A stretch of 64,000 nt of DNA from Betaproteobacteria bacterium. Lineage in GTDB: Bacteria; Pseudomonadota; Gammaproteobacteria; Burkholderiales; Burkholderiaceae_C. The translations under genes were made by a program, and so were the position numbers. Positions 53,884 through 63,733 of the stretch are shown here, piece by piece (within the stretch, counting starts at the first letter, position 1; the number at the start of each line of letters is the position of its first letter). Where the stretch lies: assembly GCA_009921265.1 (NCBI GenBank), contig RFYV01000005.1:1-64000 (forward strand), read 5' to 3'. Below the pieces are notes generated by a model. The model was not told where the DNA came from. It worked only from the letters and a program-made list of their open reading frames with translations, and ran no database searches.

Positions 53884-53910
53884 GGGGACTCCTCACATAT
53901 GAAGGTGTGG

Positions 53911-54696
53911 TTACTGGGTTACAGCTTGTACCAATGCTTGAGTGCAGGGATGCTTGGGCTGTGTAAACAATTGATGGGGCGAACCCTGCTCAACAATTTG
54001 ACCCTTTTGCATCACACACACATCGTCACACAGATGTTTTACCACAGCCAAGTCGTGGCTGATCAATAAATAAGTCATACCAAAAAGATCTTGCAAGTCC
54101 ATCATGAGGTTGAGCATTTGGGCTTGCACAGAAACATCAAGAGCCGATAAGGGCTCGTCAGCAACGACTAATTGCGGGCGAGTTATCAGCGCACGCGCCA
54201 ATGCAATGCGTTGACGTTGACCGCCTGAAAATTCGTGCGGATATTTTTGTAAATCTTCTGATCGAAGACCCACATTGGACAAAATTTCTTGCGCCATGTC
54301 GCAACGTTGAGAGCGTGTGATGTGATCCAAGCCAGTCAATGGTTCTGTGACGATGGTTTCAACGCGTTGACGAGGATCGAGAGAGCTGTAGGGATCTTGA
54401 AAAACCATTTGAAAATGCTGTCTTCGATCGCGAAGTTGTTCGGGCTCCAAGGAATGCAAATCTTCTCCTTGAAAAAAAACCTGTCCTTCATCTGGTTTTT
54501 CAAGGGCCATGATGATGCGAGCTAAAGTGGATTTACCCGATCCAGATTCACCAACAATGGCGATGTTTTTGCCAGTCGTGATGGATAAGTCAACTTCTCT
54601 TAATGCATGCAATGCTTGAGGTTGAGTCCACAGGGATGTACTCGGCATGGGGTAACGCCGATTAATTTGCTTGAGTTGAACCAGTGGCGAACTCAT
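53911..54696 (-). CDS. Peptide-type ABC transporter ATPase (OppF/DppF-like, short)
   Basis: ATG 54696 forms an ATGA overlap with the other ATPase gene and gives 261 residues; the frame is open to 54906 but that extension only shadows the upstream gene. It has Walker A GESGSGKST at 49-57, signature FSGGQRQRIALARAL and Walker B VVADEPLSALD. It lacks the C-terminal oligopeptide-transporter extension of typical OppF, ending soon after the ABC core. Confidence 0.9.
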   Translation of the reverse strand: MSSPLVQLKQINRRYPMPSTSLWTQPQALHALREVDLSITTGKNIAIVGESGSGKSTLARIIMALEKPDEGQVFFQGEDLHSLEPEQLRDRRQHFQMVFQDPYSSLDPRQRVETIVTEPLTGLDHITRSQRCDMAQEILSNVGLRSEDLQKYPHEFSGGQRQRIALARALITRPQLVVADEPLSALDVSVQAQMLNLMMDLQDLFGMTYLLISHDLAVVKHLCDDVCVMQKGQIVEQGSPHQLFTQPKHPCTQALVQAVTQ

Positions 54697-55694
54697 ACTT
54701 TTTTCCGGCATCGCATCAGATGCGTTTGATCCAGCGAACGTATGGGTGCAAGTGAGCGATGACAATCGTACTCCGCAAATGTGCAGCGATCTGCAAATGG
54801 ACAACCCAAGGGCATTTGATGCAAGGCTGGTACTTGTCCAGGAATATTTTTGAGTCGGGGGCGCGAATTTGATTGGGATGAGTAAGTTGATTGCTGTCCA
54901 TTCCAATGGGGGCGTGAAGCCATTAAACCTTGTGTGTAAGGATGTGCAGGTCTTGAGAGCACAGATGGAGTTGTGCCTTCTTCCATGATTTGACCGCCAT
55001 ACATCACCATGATTCGCTGCACATGACGCGCCATCACGCCGAGATCATGTGAAATTAAAATCAGACCCATTCCGTTTTGTTCGGCCAAGGTGTGCAGCAG
55101 GTCCAACACTTTGTGTGCAACCGTCACGTCTAATGCTGTGGTTGGCTCATCTGCAATGAGTAAATCGGGAGAGCAGGCTAATGCCATTGCAATCATGATG
55201 CGTTGACGTTGACCGCCTGAAAATTGATGTGGATAAGCATTAATGCGATGACCTGAAGAATCAATGCCAACGCGATTGAGTAATTCGGCGGTACGATCCA
55301 GGGCATCGCGTTTAGATAACTGCTGATGAATGCGCAATGGTTCTGCCACTTGGTGACCGATGGTATGAACGGGGTTGAGCGCAGTCATCGGCTCTTGAAA
55401 AATCATTGCGATTCGATTGCCTCTGAGTTGACACAGTTGTGATTCATTGAGTTGCAATAAGTTTTGATTTTGAAACCATATTTCGCCACTGGCTCGTGAG
55501 CCTTGTGGAAGCAATCCCATCAAAGCCAACGCCGTTAAAGATTTGCCGCATCCCGATTCGCCCATGAGGCCTAGAGTTTCGCCAGCATTTAAATTGAAAT
55601 CAATGCCCCTGACTGCTTGTAAATTACCCGCGATGGTGGGAACAAGCACACGCAAGTTGTTAACGCGTAACAAGGAAATGTTATTGGCGCTCAT
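54693..55694 (-). CDS. Peptide-type ABC transporter ATPase (OppD/DppD-like)
   Basis: The 333-residue protein has Walker A GESGCGKS at 45-52, signature FSGGQRQRIMIAMAL, Walker B LLIADEPTTALD and the C-terminal oligopeptide domain with cysteines in LGCPFADRCTFAEYDC, where many OppD/DppD proteins carry an iron-sulfur or zinc site. Overlaps of four bases on both sides couple it to the OppC-like permease and the second ATPase. Confidence 0.92.
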   Translation of the reverse strand: MSANNISLLRVNNLRVLVPTIAGNLQAVRGIDFNLNAGETLGLMGESGCGKSLTALALMGLLPQGSRASGEIWFQNQNLLQLNESQLCQLRGNRIAMIFQEPMTALNPVHTIGHQVAEPLRIHQQLSKRDALDRTAELLNRVGIDSSGHRINAYPHQFSGGQRQRIMIAMALACSPDLLIADEPTTALDVTVAHKVLDLLHTLAEQNGMGLILISHDLGVMARHVQRIMVMYGGQIMEEGTTPSVLSRPAHPYTQGLMASRPHWNGQQSTYSSQSNSRPRLKNIPGQVPALHQMPLGCPFADRCTFAEYDCHRSLAPIRSLDQTHLMRCRKKV

Positions 55695-56527
55695 CTTTGT
55701 CGCGACATTTTGGGGTCGAGTAAATCACGCAGACCATCGCCCATGAGGTTGAGACCTAATACAGCCAATGCAATGGCGACGCCTGGAAAAACAGCCAAGC
55801 GTGGGGCTTGGAACAACAAGGATTGCGCGTCGCTCAGCATGCGTCCCCATGAAGGTTCAGGGGGTTGTGTGCCCAATCCAAGATAAGAGAGTGCGGCCTC
55901 TGCCAATATCGCCAATGCAAATTGAATTGTCGCTTGAACAATTAAAACAGCCATGATGTTGGGCAATACATGATCTATGGTGATTCGGAATTTTCCTTTG
56001 CCACAAGCCCCTGCGGCTAAAACATAATCGAGCGACCAAATGGTTTGTGCACTGGCTCGAGTGATGCGTGCAAACACTGGAATATTAAAGATGCCGATGG
56101 CAATGATGGCATTGATCATGCCAGGACCCCAAACTGCCGTGATCATGATGGCTAACAAAATCGCAGGAAAAGCAAAACTGAAATCGCATGCGCGCATAAT
56201 AATTTCTTCCGTCCAGCCTTTGGCTGCTGCTGCCCATAAACCTAATAAGACGCCAATGCCCAAACCGATTCCTACAGCCACAATGCCGACCATGATGGAA
56301 CTGCGCGATCCTGCCAAAAGCATGAGCGCAACATCACGGCCTAAGGCGTCGGTGCCTAACCAATATTGTTGCGATGGCAACATTAATTTTTGATCCATAC
56401 GAACTTCGAATGCCACACCCGACAACCAAACAAATGAAACCAATGCAGCCGCGCCCAAGCATAAACATAAAAAAACACCAACGATAAAACTGGGATGGCG
56501 TCTTGCGCGACTCAAAAAATAATTCAT
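55691..56527 (-). CDS. Peptide-type ABC permease (OppC/DppC-like)
   Basis: The 278-residue protein has an N-terminal helix, a periplasmic loop with the family phrase WLGTDALGRDVALML near 51-65, and a five-helix permease core with the coupling segment AAGACGKGKFRITIDHVLPN near 170-189 (EAA loop variant). It is coupled by ATGA to the OppB-like gene and to the OppD-like gene. Confidence 0.92.
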   Translation of the reverse strand: MNYFLSRARRHPSFIVGVFLCLCLGAAALVSFVWLSGVAFEVRMDQKLMLPSQQYWLGTDALGRDVALMLLAGSRSSIMVGIVAVGIGLGIGVLLGLWAAAAKGWTEEIIMRACDFSFAFPAILLAIMITAVWGPGMINAIIAIGIFNIPVFARITRASAQTIWSLDYVLAAGACGKGKFRITIDHVLPNIMAVLIVQATIQFALAILAEAALSYLGLGTQPPEPSWGRMLSDAQSLLFQAPRLAVFPGVAIALAVLGLNLMGDGLRDLLDPKMSRQR

Positions 56528-57504
56528 GATTGATGACTCTTGATGCGCGGATCTATCACCACATAAAGCAAGTCAACAATAAAATTGACCACCACAACCA
56601 TGATGGTGAGTAGCATCACACAATTGCGCACCACTATCAAATCGCGATTGGCAATAGATTGAAAAATCAATCTCCCCAATCCTGGCAAATAAAAAACATT
56701 TTCAATCACGATGGTGCCTGTGAGGAGGTTGGCGAATTGAAGCCCCATCACGGTCACCACAGGAATTAATGCATTGCGTAATGCGTGGCCCCATAAAACA
56801 GATTGCGCACCCAAGCCTTTGGCGCGAGCGGTTCGAATGTAGTCTTCACGCAAAACTTCGAGAATGGCTGAACGTGTAATTCTGGCCAAGATAGCAGCTT
56901 GAACAACAGCTAAAGAAACAGCGGGCAATATCAGTGCTTTGAAACCTTCCCAAACGCCTTCATCCCATCCATCAAAGCCGCCTGCTTTAAGCCAATTGAG
57001 TTGAACGGCAAACAAGAGTATCAACAAAATAGCAAACCAAAAATTGGGTATAGCGACACCCAGTTGCGACAAGCCCATGATGCCGACATCGCCCGCTTGA
57101 TTTTGTTTGGATGCGGCATAGACGCCCGCAGTGAGCGCCAAAAGGGTGGTGATGCTCATGGCCATCAACGCCAACGGTACAGTCACGCTCATGCGTTGCA
57201 AAATTAATTCGGCCACAGGTGCGCTGTAAGCGTAACTGTTACCCAATTCCATGTGAGACAGGCCCCAGAGCCACTCAGCAAATCGCTCGATAGCAGGGCG
57301 ATCGAGTCCGAGTTGTTGTGCCAATGCCTTAACGGCTTCTGGGTCGGCGTCGGCGCCCATGAGAATTTGGGACGCATTGCCAGGCAATAAATCGAGACCA
57401 ATAAAAATAATGGCCGCCGCCCCTAGCAATGTTGCCAATAAGGTTAAAAATCGACGAAATAGGTAGGCGATCATGGATGACGAGGATAATAGATATGTTG
57501 ACAT
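56524..57504 (-). CDS. Peptide-type ABC permease (OppB/DppB-like)
   Basis: Up to 326 residues; ATG 57474 (MIAYLFRRFL) is the more family-like start and gives 316. The core has LLPGNASQILMG, the EAA-type coupling loop YIRTARAKGLGAQSVLWGHA and FYLPGLGRLIFQS. It is the first gene of the minus-strand importer operon and faces the ferredoxin gene at 57538 across a short divergent gap. No good ribosome-binding site is visible for either start. Confidence 0.9.
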   Translation of the reverse strand: MSTYLLSSSSMIAYLFRRFLTLLATLLGAAAIIFIGLDLLPGNASQILMGADADPEAVKALAQQLGLDRPAIERFAEWLWGLSHMELGNSYAYSAPVAELILQRMSVTVPLALMAMSITTLLALTAGVYAASKQNQAGDVGIMGLSQLGVAIPNFWFAILLILLFAVQLNWLKAGGFDGWDEGVWEGFKALILPAVSLAVVQAAILARITRSAILEVLREDYIRTARAKGLGAQSVLWGHALRNALIPVVTVMGLQFANLLTGTIVIENVFYLPGLGRLIFQSIANRDLIVVRNCVMLLTIMVVVVNFIVDLLYVVIDPRIKSHQS

Positions 57505-57525
57505 TTTACAGATTCATTTTTTTGA

Positions 57526-57801
<276 letters not shown>

Positions 57802-57975
57802 TGTGAGGGCGTTGGTGGGTTGGGTGCCTTTGCTCGAAAAACTTTTTTGTTGAGTGAAATAGATGTGGTGTTTTCGTACGCTAGCCATTGATTTTCTTTT
57901 TGGCACAACGGAGAAGGAAGTTTGTTCCGATGGCGTTACTTGGCCAACGCAGATCTCATGTGCAGAGTGATTGCG

Positions 57976-58614
57976 CTAAACAACAGAATCATCTTGATTT
58001 TTAACGGGAATGATGTCGGGTTTTGGATTTTTGGGACGTGGTGTTTTGCTGGTGTGAACAATTTGAGTGGCTTTAACAATTTCACCGCTGACCAAGAATG
58101 GTAATGCAGTCAATGAGCGATCGATGCACTCGTCAATCAAATCACGTTGATCAGGTGCAGGGTTCTTCAAAACCCAGTGAATCACTTCAGACTTGACACC
58201 CGGATGGCCGATACCAATACGCAATCTCCAATAGGCATCGCTACCGAGTTGTGCGTGGATATCTCTTAAACCATTGTGGCCCGCATGACTTCCACCCAAT
58301 TTGAGCTTTGCTTCGCCAGGTACGACGTCGAGTTCATCGTGTACGACCAAAATTTCTTCGGGTTTGATTTTGTAAAACCGTGCCAATGCAGACACTGACT
58401 TACCCGATTGATTCATAAAGGTTTGAGGCTCGAGCAGCCAAATGGTCTCACCTTCAAACGTTGTTTTGGCAACAAGTCCATGATAGGCGCGATCGTTTTG
58501 CAAGTTCAATTTAAGTTGACGCGCCAATTGACTAATCCACCAAAAGCCCGCGTTGTGTCGCGTCAATTGATAGGCGTCTCCGGGATTTCCTAAACCAACA
58601 AACAATTTAATCAT
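57976..58614 (-). CDS. pth: Peptidyl-tRNA hydrolase
   Basis: The 212-residue protein has [20 protein letters not shown] near 5-24 with the catalytic His, the [15 protein letters not shown] segment and [28 protein letters not shown] read in two parts around residues 95-120. It frees peptides from stalled peptidyl-tRNA. The C-terminus is about 15 residues longer than in E. coli and basic. It lies downstream of rplY after a terminator. Confidence 0.96.
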   Translation of the reverse strand: MIKLFVGLGNPGDAYQLTRHNAGFWWISQLARQLKLNLQNDRAYHGLVAKTTFEGETIWLLEPQTFMNQSGKSVSALARFYKIKPEEILVVHDELDVVPGEAKLKLGGSHAGHNGLRDIHAQLGSDAYWRLRIGIGHPGVKSEVIHWVLKNPAPDQRDLIDECIDRSLTALPFLVSGEIVKATQIVHTSKTPRPKNPKPDIIPVKNQDDSVV

Positions 58615-58656
58615 GCGCTCATTATCGGTTTGGAATTGTCTAGATTAAAAAATTCC

Positions 58657-58685
58657 AAAAAAAAGACCCGACTAGCGGGTCTTTT
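58657..58685 (-). terminator. Rho-independent terminator after rplY
   Basis: A 10-bp perfect stem (AAAAGACCCG at 58661-58670 and CGGGTCTTTT at 58676-58685) with a 5-base loop is followed on the minus strand by more T residues. It lies 19 bases after the rplY stop and 43 bases before pth, so pth needs its own promoter or read-through. Confidence 0.8.
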
Positions 58686-58703
58686 AATTAAAAAATAACA
58701 GGG

Positions 58704-59336
58704 TTATTTTTTGGCGGCAGGTGCGGCGGCAGCAGGTGCAGCAGCAGCGGCAGGTGCAGCTGGCGTTTCAACTTCGGCTGCAACGGTCACGACAGACACG
58801 ATCACAGGGTTGGATTTGCCATGGGTAACCACGGTAACGCCCTTTGGAAGTGTGATGTCGTTGGCATGCAGTGAAGTGCCTTTTTTCAGGTTGCTAAGAT
58901 CAACCGCAATGAACTCTGGCAAATCGGCCGGCAAGCAGGCGATTTCCAATTCGTTCATCACATGATTGACCAAACAAGCATCAGCTTTGACGGCAGGTGA
59001 ATTTTCTTGACCGCTGAAATGCAATGGCACTTTCATGTGCAATTTGGTGTTGGCTTCAACGCGCTGAAAATCAACGTGTAAAACTAATTGTTTGAATGGG
59101 TGATATTGAACATCACGCAATAAAACTTTGGATTCCTTGCCAGCGAGTTCCATATCGAGAATGGATGCGTGAAAGGATTCTTTTTTGAGTGCATGCCACA
59201 ACGCATTGTGGTCTAACTCAATCGCATGGGCTTCACCCTTACCGCCATACACGATACCGGGCGTTCGACCGGTAATGCGCAGACGGCGGCTCGCACCCGT
59301 ACCCTGCTTGGAGCGCTCAAAAGCGACAAATTTCAT
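58704..59336 (-). CDS. rplY: 50S ribosomal protein L25 (Ctc form)
   Basis: The 210-residue protein is the long CTC form: an N-terminal L25 domain (1-95, starting [20 protein letters not shown]) that binds 5S rRNA, and a C-terminal domain. The last 20 or so residues are almost only Ala and Pro, ending in KK. The repeated GCAGG/GCGGC codons there make a low-complexity DNA tract at about 58710-58770. It lies directly downstream of prs, the usual order. Confidence 0.95.
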   Translation of the reverse strand: MKFVAFERSKQGTGASRRLRITGRTPGIVYGGKGEAHAIELDHNALWHALKKESFHASILDMELAGKESKVLLRDVQYHPFKQLVLHVDFQRVEANTKLHMKVPLHFSGQENSPAVKADACLVNHVMNELEIACLPADLPEFIAVDLSNLKKGTSLHANDITLPKGVTVVTHGKSNPVIVSVVTVAAEVETPAAPAAAAAPAAAAPAAKK

Positions 59337-59428
59337 AATAACTCCTGTGAGAGTCCACCGCGACCAGTGTGACTCCGTTTAAAAAAAGACTGACGAGCAG
59401 TCCACTTGAATGTTCCTCGATTGCTTGC

Positions 59429-60403
59429 TTAAAAAAGCTGATTTTGATCGGAGAACAAACTCATGACCGACTCACCTTTTGCAATGCGCTGAATCGTTTC
59501 TGCAATCAGCGGTGCAACAGAGAGTTGGCGAATTTTTTGACATTGAGCAGCTTGCGCACTCAATGGAATGGTATTGGTGATAACGACTTCATCGAGTGCG
59601 CCGCCATTGGCAATACGTTCGATCGCAGGGCCAGAAAAAATTGGATGGGTACAGTAGGCATAGACCTTTTTGGCGCCTCGTTCTTTGAGAACTTCTGCAG
59701 CCTTGACCAAGGTGCCTGCGGTGTCAATCATGTCATCCATGATGACGCAATTGCGTCCTTCGATGTCACCAATGACGTGCATCACCTCTGACACATTGGC
59801 CTTGGGACGACGTTTGTCGATGATGGCCAAATCGCAATCGAGTTGTTTGGCCAAAGCACGAGCACGCACCACGCCGCCAACGTCTGGCGACACAACGATG
59901 AGGTCGTCGTATTGCATTTGACGCAAGTCGCCAAGCAAAACGGGCGAGGCATAAATGTTGTCAACAGGAATATCAAAAAATCCTTGAATTTGGTCAGCGT
60001 GTAAATCCATGGTGAGCACACGCGCAACGCCAACGGTTTGCAACAAATCGGCCACGACTTTGGCAGAGATTGGCACACGCGAAGAGCGGGGTCGACGATC
60101 TTGTCTGGCATAACCAAAATAAGGAATTACCGCGCTGATGCGCTCAGCAGATGCACGTTTGAGCGCATCGACCATGATCAGCAATTCCATTAAATTTTCG
60201 TTAGTAGGCGCACACGTCGATTGAATAACAAAGACATCGCGTGCGCGAACGTTTTGATTGATTTCGACTGTGACTTCGCCATCGGAGAAGCGACCGACTT
60301 CGGCCGCACCCAACTCGATACCCAAATGGCCAGCAATTTCTGCGGCAAGTGTGGGGTTGGCGTTTCCGGTAAACACCATGAAATCAGCGGTTGGAGTTGT
60401 CAT
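59429..60403 (-). CDS. prs: Ribose-phosphate pyrophosphokinase
   Basis: The 324-residue enzyme has [20 protein letters not shown] near 37-56, ATP-binding [18 protein letters not shown], the catalytic flexible-loop Lys/Arg region [17 protein letters not shown], and the PRPP loop [16 protein letters not shown] near 221-236. It makes PRPP for nucleotides, His and Trp. It lies between tRNA-Gln and rplY on the same strand. Confidence 0.97.
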   Translation of the reverse strand: MTTPTADFMVFTGNANPTLAAEIAGHLGIELGAAEVGRFSDGEVTVEINQNVRARDVFVIQSTCAPTNENLMELLIMVDALKRASAERISAVIPYFGYARQDRRPRSSRVPISAKVVADLLQTVGVARVLTMDLHADQIQGFFDIPVDNIYASPVLLGDLRQMQYDDLIVVSPDVGGVVRARALAKQLDCDLAIIDKRRPKANVSEVMHVIGDIEGRNCVIMDDMIDTAGTLVKAAEVLKERGAKKVYAYCTHPIFSGPAIERIANGGALDEVVITNTIPLSAQAAQCQKIRQLSVAPLIAETIQRIAKGESVMSLFSDQNQLF

Positions 60404-60438
60404 GATGACGAAGCTTCAGGTTTCTCACAAACACAAAA

Positions 60439-60515
60439 TGGCAGGGGAGGAAGGACTCGAACCCTCGCATGCCGGAATCAAAATCCGGTGCCTTGACCAA
60501 CTTGGCGACTCCCCT
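60439..60515 (-). tRNA. tRNA-Gln (anticodon UUG)
   Basis: On the minus strand a 77-base cloverleaf is complete: acceptor AGGGGAG pairing with CTCCCCT, D-arm GCCAAGTTGGTCAAGGC, anticodon arm CCGGA-TTTTGAT-TCCGG with anticodon TTG, T-arm GAGGG-TTCGAGT-CCTTC, discriminator G and an encoded CCA. It lies between ispE and prs, the position common in betaproteobacteria. Confidence 0.97.
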
Positions 60516-60548
60516 ACACAGGAGATCAGCTATTGGGCTGACCACCGG

Positions 60549-61397
60549 TTATATGTCGCTGGACGCCCACATTGCCAAGGGGTGAACATCCAAATTTTTG
60601 CACTGCTTGATCGACCAATTGCTGGGGGCTTTTGGAAAAGCAACCAAAGATGGAGTGTAAGCAAAAACTGCGCTACCGCTTCCCGTCATTCTGGCATTGA
60701 GCCCCAAGGATTGAAGCCAAAGAATGGCTTTTGAAACATCGGAACACATGGTCTGAGCGAAAGGCTGAAGATCATTACACCCAAAGTGAAATGGCCTTGC
60801 GGCAAAGTCAATTATTGTAGCAGGCTTGGTGTCTCTTTTTAAATCGGGATTTTGGAAAATGTGCGCAGTTTCCAAGCCCATGGGCGGTTTAACGACAACA
60901 AAGCTCGCAGAGGGGAGCTTAATCGAGCTTAATTTTTCGCCAATTCCTTCAACCCAAGCTGATGTCCCTTGAAGAAAAAATGGCACATCAGCGCCCAAAC
61001 TCAAGCCAATTTTTGCCAGTTGATGGGTCGACCAATGAAGCCCCCAGAGTCGATTGAGTGCGAGTAAAGTGGTCGCCGCATTGGAGGATCCGCCGCCCAT
61101 GCCGGCTTGTGCGGGTAAAAACTTTTTTAAATGAATGTGAGCGCCCAGAGAAATACCGCTTGCCTTTTGCAGTGCCAATGCAGCTTTGACGCTCAGGTCT
61201 TGTTCGGGCAATACCAATGTTCCTTCGTCACTTCGAGAAACCAATCCATCATTTCTGATTTCAAAGCTCAATAAATCCCACCAATCAATCAACATAAAAA
61301 CAGATTGAAGCAAGTGATAGCCATTGTCTTGTCGCCCCACAATGTGTAAAAACAAATTGAGTTTGGCTGGAGCGGGCGCATCGTAAATCGTTGTCAT
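60549..61397 (-). CDS. ispE: 4-diphosphocytidyl-2-C-methyl-D-erythritol kinase
   Basis: The 282-residue GHMP kinase has PAPAKLNLFLHIVGRQDNGYH near its start (read as two parts, with the catalytic Lys at about 12), the ATP loop PAQAGMGGGSSNAATT near 93-108 and a C-terminal MTGSGSAVFA. It acts in the non-mevalonate isoprenoid pathway. Its start overlaps the lolB stop by one base (TAATG). Confidence 0.96.
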   Translation of the reverse strand: MTTIYDAPAPAKLNLFLHIVGRQDNGYHLLQSVFMLIDWWDLLSFEIRNDGLVSRSDEGTLVLPEQDLSVKAALALQKASGISLGAHIHLKKFLPAQAGMGGGSSNAATTLLALNRLWGLHWSTHQLAKIGLSLGADVPFFLQGTSAWVEGIGEKLSSIKLPSASFVVVKPPMGLETAHIFQNPDLKRDTKPATIIDFAARPFHFGCNDLQPFAQTMCSDVSKAILWLQSLGLNARMTGSGSAVFAYTPSLVAFPKAPSNWSIKQCKNLDVHPLAMWASSDI

Positions 61398-61921
61398 TAT
61401 CGATTGGGCGAGGGCTGAGAGACGTCAGAGTCGATCTGAATTTTGAGTTGAATGTGCGGCAAGGGTTCGTTTCGATCCAACACCAAGCGTTCGGGCGTTT
61501 CACGTTTGACAACCCAACCCTTTAAAACTGGCGTTATCGATTTGGATTGATAAAACTGGATGACTTCAGGTAATGAGATGGGTGTTCCCAAAAGTTTTTG
61601 TTCCAAATCATTCATATTGGCAAAAACTTGCCGACGTTGCCCGTTGATTAAAACTGCTTGTTCAGAATCCCACATGGCTTGCGCAAGAATCGATCCAAGG
61701 GGTGAATAAATATCGATTTGTCCTTTGGATGCACTGCCACGCATTTCAAACGGTGCAAAAAGAACTTGCGACGGTGAACTGTCGATTTGTAAAGACAGGC
61801 GTCCTTGAATCAATAAATCGTTATGAGACGTCGAGTTCGTTTTAGGTAGTTGAGCGCAAGCCGTCAAAAAAAAGATAGTAATTAAAGTTAAGCGACAACA
61901 AAGACGAAATTGAAAGCGCAT
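61397..61921 (-). CDS. lolB: Outer-membrane lipoprotein receptor LolB
   Basis: The 174-residue protein has a lipoprotein signal with lipobox LTAC (Cys at about 21) and the LolB fold pattern: LLIQGRLSLQIDSSPSQV, GQIDIYSPLGSILAQ and the C-terminal VVKRETPERLVLDR. LolB accepts lipoproteins from LolA and inserts them into the outer membrane. lolB-ispE is a conserved pair. It abuts the TPR gene. Confidence 0.9.
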   Translation of the reverse strand: MRFQFRLCCRLTLITIFFLTACAQLPKTNSTSHNDLLIQGRLSLQIDSSPSQVLFAPFEMRGSASKGQIDIYSPLGSILAQAMWDSEQAVLINGQRRQVFANMNDLEQKLLGTPISLPEVIQFYQSKSITPVLKGWVVKRETPERLVLDRNEPLPHIQLKIQIDSDVSQPSPNR

Positions 61922-63694
61922 TTAAATAGGTGCTTTGAGTCTTTTGATCGCATCTAACAAGGCCTGATGCTTGGGATCGAGTTTGAGACCTTCGCGCCAA
62001 ACTTGTAATGCTTGATCGCGTTGCCCAAGAGACCAATGTACCTCTCCCAAATGGGCCGCAATCTCTGGATCGGGTCTTGTTTTATAAGCGCGGGTCAATA
62101 TCGCCAGCGCTTCTTTTGAATTGCCCATGCGAAATTCGACCCAACCCAAGCTATCGGTAATGAAGGGATCTTCGGGCGCAAACTCGAGAGCTTTCACGAT
62201 GAGACTGCGCGCTTCTTGTAAACGAATGCCACGATCTGCCAAAGAATAACCAAGCGCGTTGTAGGCGTGGTGATAGTCTGGCTTTTGAGCAATGATGTTG
62301 CGCAACAGTTTTTCCATCTCATCAAGGCGCTGCATTTTTTCGCACAGCATCGCGAGTTCATAGGCAATGTCGTGCTCGAGTGGCGTTGCGGCGAGTGCCG
62401 TATTTAAAACACGATAGGCTTCGTCAAAATCATTGAAGTCTCTGAGTAATTGCGCCTCAACCATAGTGCGTTGTTTTCGCGCCTGCGCAGTGTTGCTGGG
62501 TAATTGTGAAACCAGTTGGCGCGCTTCTTTGAGCTGTCCCTTACGGGCCAATATTCGTGCACGCTCAGTTTGAGCACTCACTAATGCTTGAGGGTCATCG
62601 ATTTTTGCAAGCAATGATTCGGCTGCTTTGTCGTCTTTGTTTTGAATAGCAATTTGAGCCAAGATGGCGTAGGCCTGAGATTTACCGCGTTTGGCTTGCG
62701 GTGTATTAGCGTCATACTCGTTGGCAATTTCAAGATAGCGTTGCAATGCAGATTGTGAGAGTTCATTTTTGTTTTGTTCAAATAAAACGCCGCCTTTGAG
62801 CAACCAAGCCTCCAACATTTTTGGAGAATTTTTATTGATGAGTTCGAGTTGATCCAAAGCTTCTGATGCGCGTTGTTTTTCGAGAAGTGAGCGTGTCCAA
62901 TTGAGTCGAAATGAGGCTTCTGGTTGAGCAAGAAGTATTTTTTGAATAAGTGCTCCTGCTGGCGCATGGTCACGATTGAATAATTCCAACGCAACAAAAC
63001 CTGCTTCTAGTGATTGTGGATTGATTTGTAAAGCTCTTGTTGCAGCTTGTTCGCTGGTTGTTAATTCATTATTGGACAAGCGAATCCAACCCAAGGCGAT
63101 CCAACTGGCCAAAGAGGTGTCGTTTGCATTGAGATATGGTTTGAGCGCCTCTTCCACAACGGCTAGACTCATTTTTTTGTTGCTTGCTTGTGCGAGTTGA
63201 CTCGGTAGACTCGATATCACGCCAGGCAATTCTTTTGCGGGTGTGAGTTTGAGTTCAGTTTGCAGCGGCTCCAAAATTTCATTGATTTGGTTCATTGCAA
63301 TTAACACTTGCAGCACAAAACGATTAGCAGGGCGTGATTCAGGAAATGCTTGTTTCCAAGCGCGTGCAGCCTCAAGGGCTGATGGCCCCGATTTGGCTTG
63401 CAAGGCGATTTCTACAGCGCGTTTATAAAGACGCTCATCGCCACTTTTTCGGGCGGCGTCCAAAATGAGTGAATAACCTGCTCCAGGCTCATTCATTTGC
63501 GCATTTAATTCGCCCAATAGCACTTCAAACAACAATTCGGCTCTTTGCTGAGATTCGGTAGGCGTAGGAAATAGGCTTTTATCGGCTTTTGGGGCCGCGC
63601 TTTGAGCGTGTGTTACAAATGGAAAAACCAACATAAAACCTGTCAAAAGAAGGCTGGATTGGCGTGCCCAATTGAAGGCGTGTGTATTGATCAT
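61922..63694 (-). CDS. Exported tetratricopeptide repeat protein
   Basis: The 590-residue protein has a signal peptide ending near THAQ (31) and helical TPR-like repeats over almost the whole length. The clearest are near the C-terminus ([40 protein letters not shown] and [20 protein letters not shown]). It occupies the conserved position before lolB in Burkholderiales. It is divergent from mutM, with start codons 39 bases apart. The likely role is a periplasmic scaffold in envelope assembly; not established. Confidence 0.88.
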   Translation of the reverse strand: MINTHAFNWARQSSLLLTGFMLVFPFVTHAQSAAPKADKSLFPTPTESQQRAELLFEVLLGELNAQMNEPGAGYSLILDAARKSGDERLYKRAVEIALQAKSGPSALEAARAWKQAFPESRPANRFVLQVLIAMNQINEILEPLQTELKLTPAKELPGVISSLPSQLAQASNKKMSLAVVEEALKPYLNANDTSLASWIALGWIRLSNNELTTSEQAATRALQINPQSLEAGFVALELFNRDHAPAGALIQKILLAQPEASFRLNWTRSLLEKQRASEALDQLELINKNSPKMLEAWLLKGGVLFEQNKNELSQSALQRYLEIANEYDANTPQAKRGKSQAYAILAQIAIQNKDDKAAESLLAKIDDPQALVSAQTERARILARKGQLKEARQLVSQLPSNTAQARKQRTMVEAQLLRDFNDFDEAYRVLNTALAATPLEHDIAYELAMLCEKMQRLDEMEKLLRNIIAQKPDYHHAYNALGYSLADRGIRLQEARSLIVKALEFAPEDPFITDSLGWVEFRMGNSKEALAILTRAYKTRPDPEIAAHLGEVHWSLGQRDQALQVWREGLKLDPKHQALLDAIKRLKAPI

Positions 63695-63733
63695 GGACGA
63701 ATGATAATGCCACCTTGGATCTTTTTTATTTTT

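Noticed and set aside
54697-54906. Extended N-terminus of the OppF-like ATPase
   Set aside because: The residues show no transporter similarity and are a frame-shifted reading of the OppD-like C-terminus.
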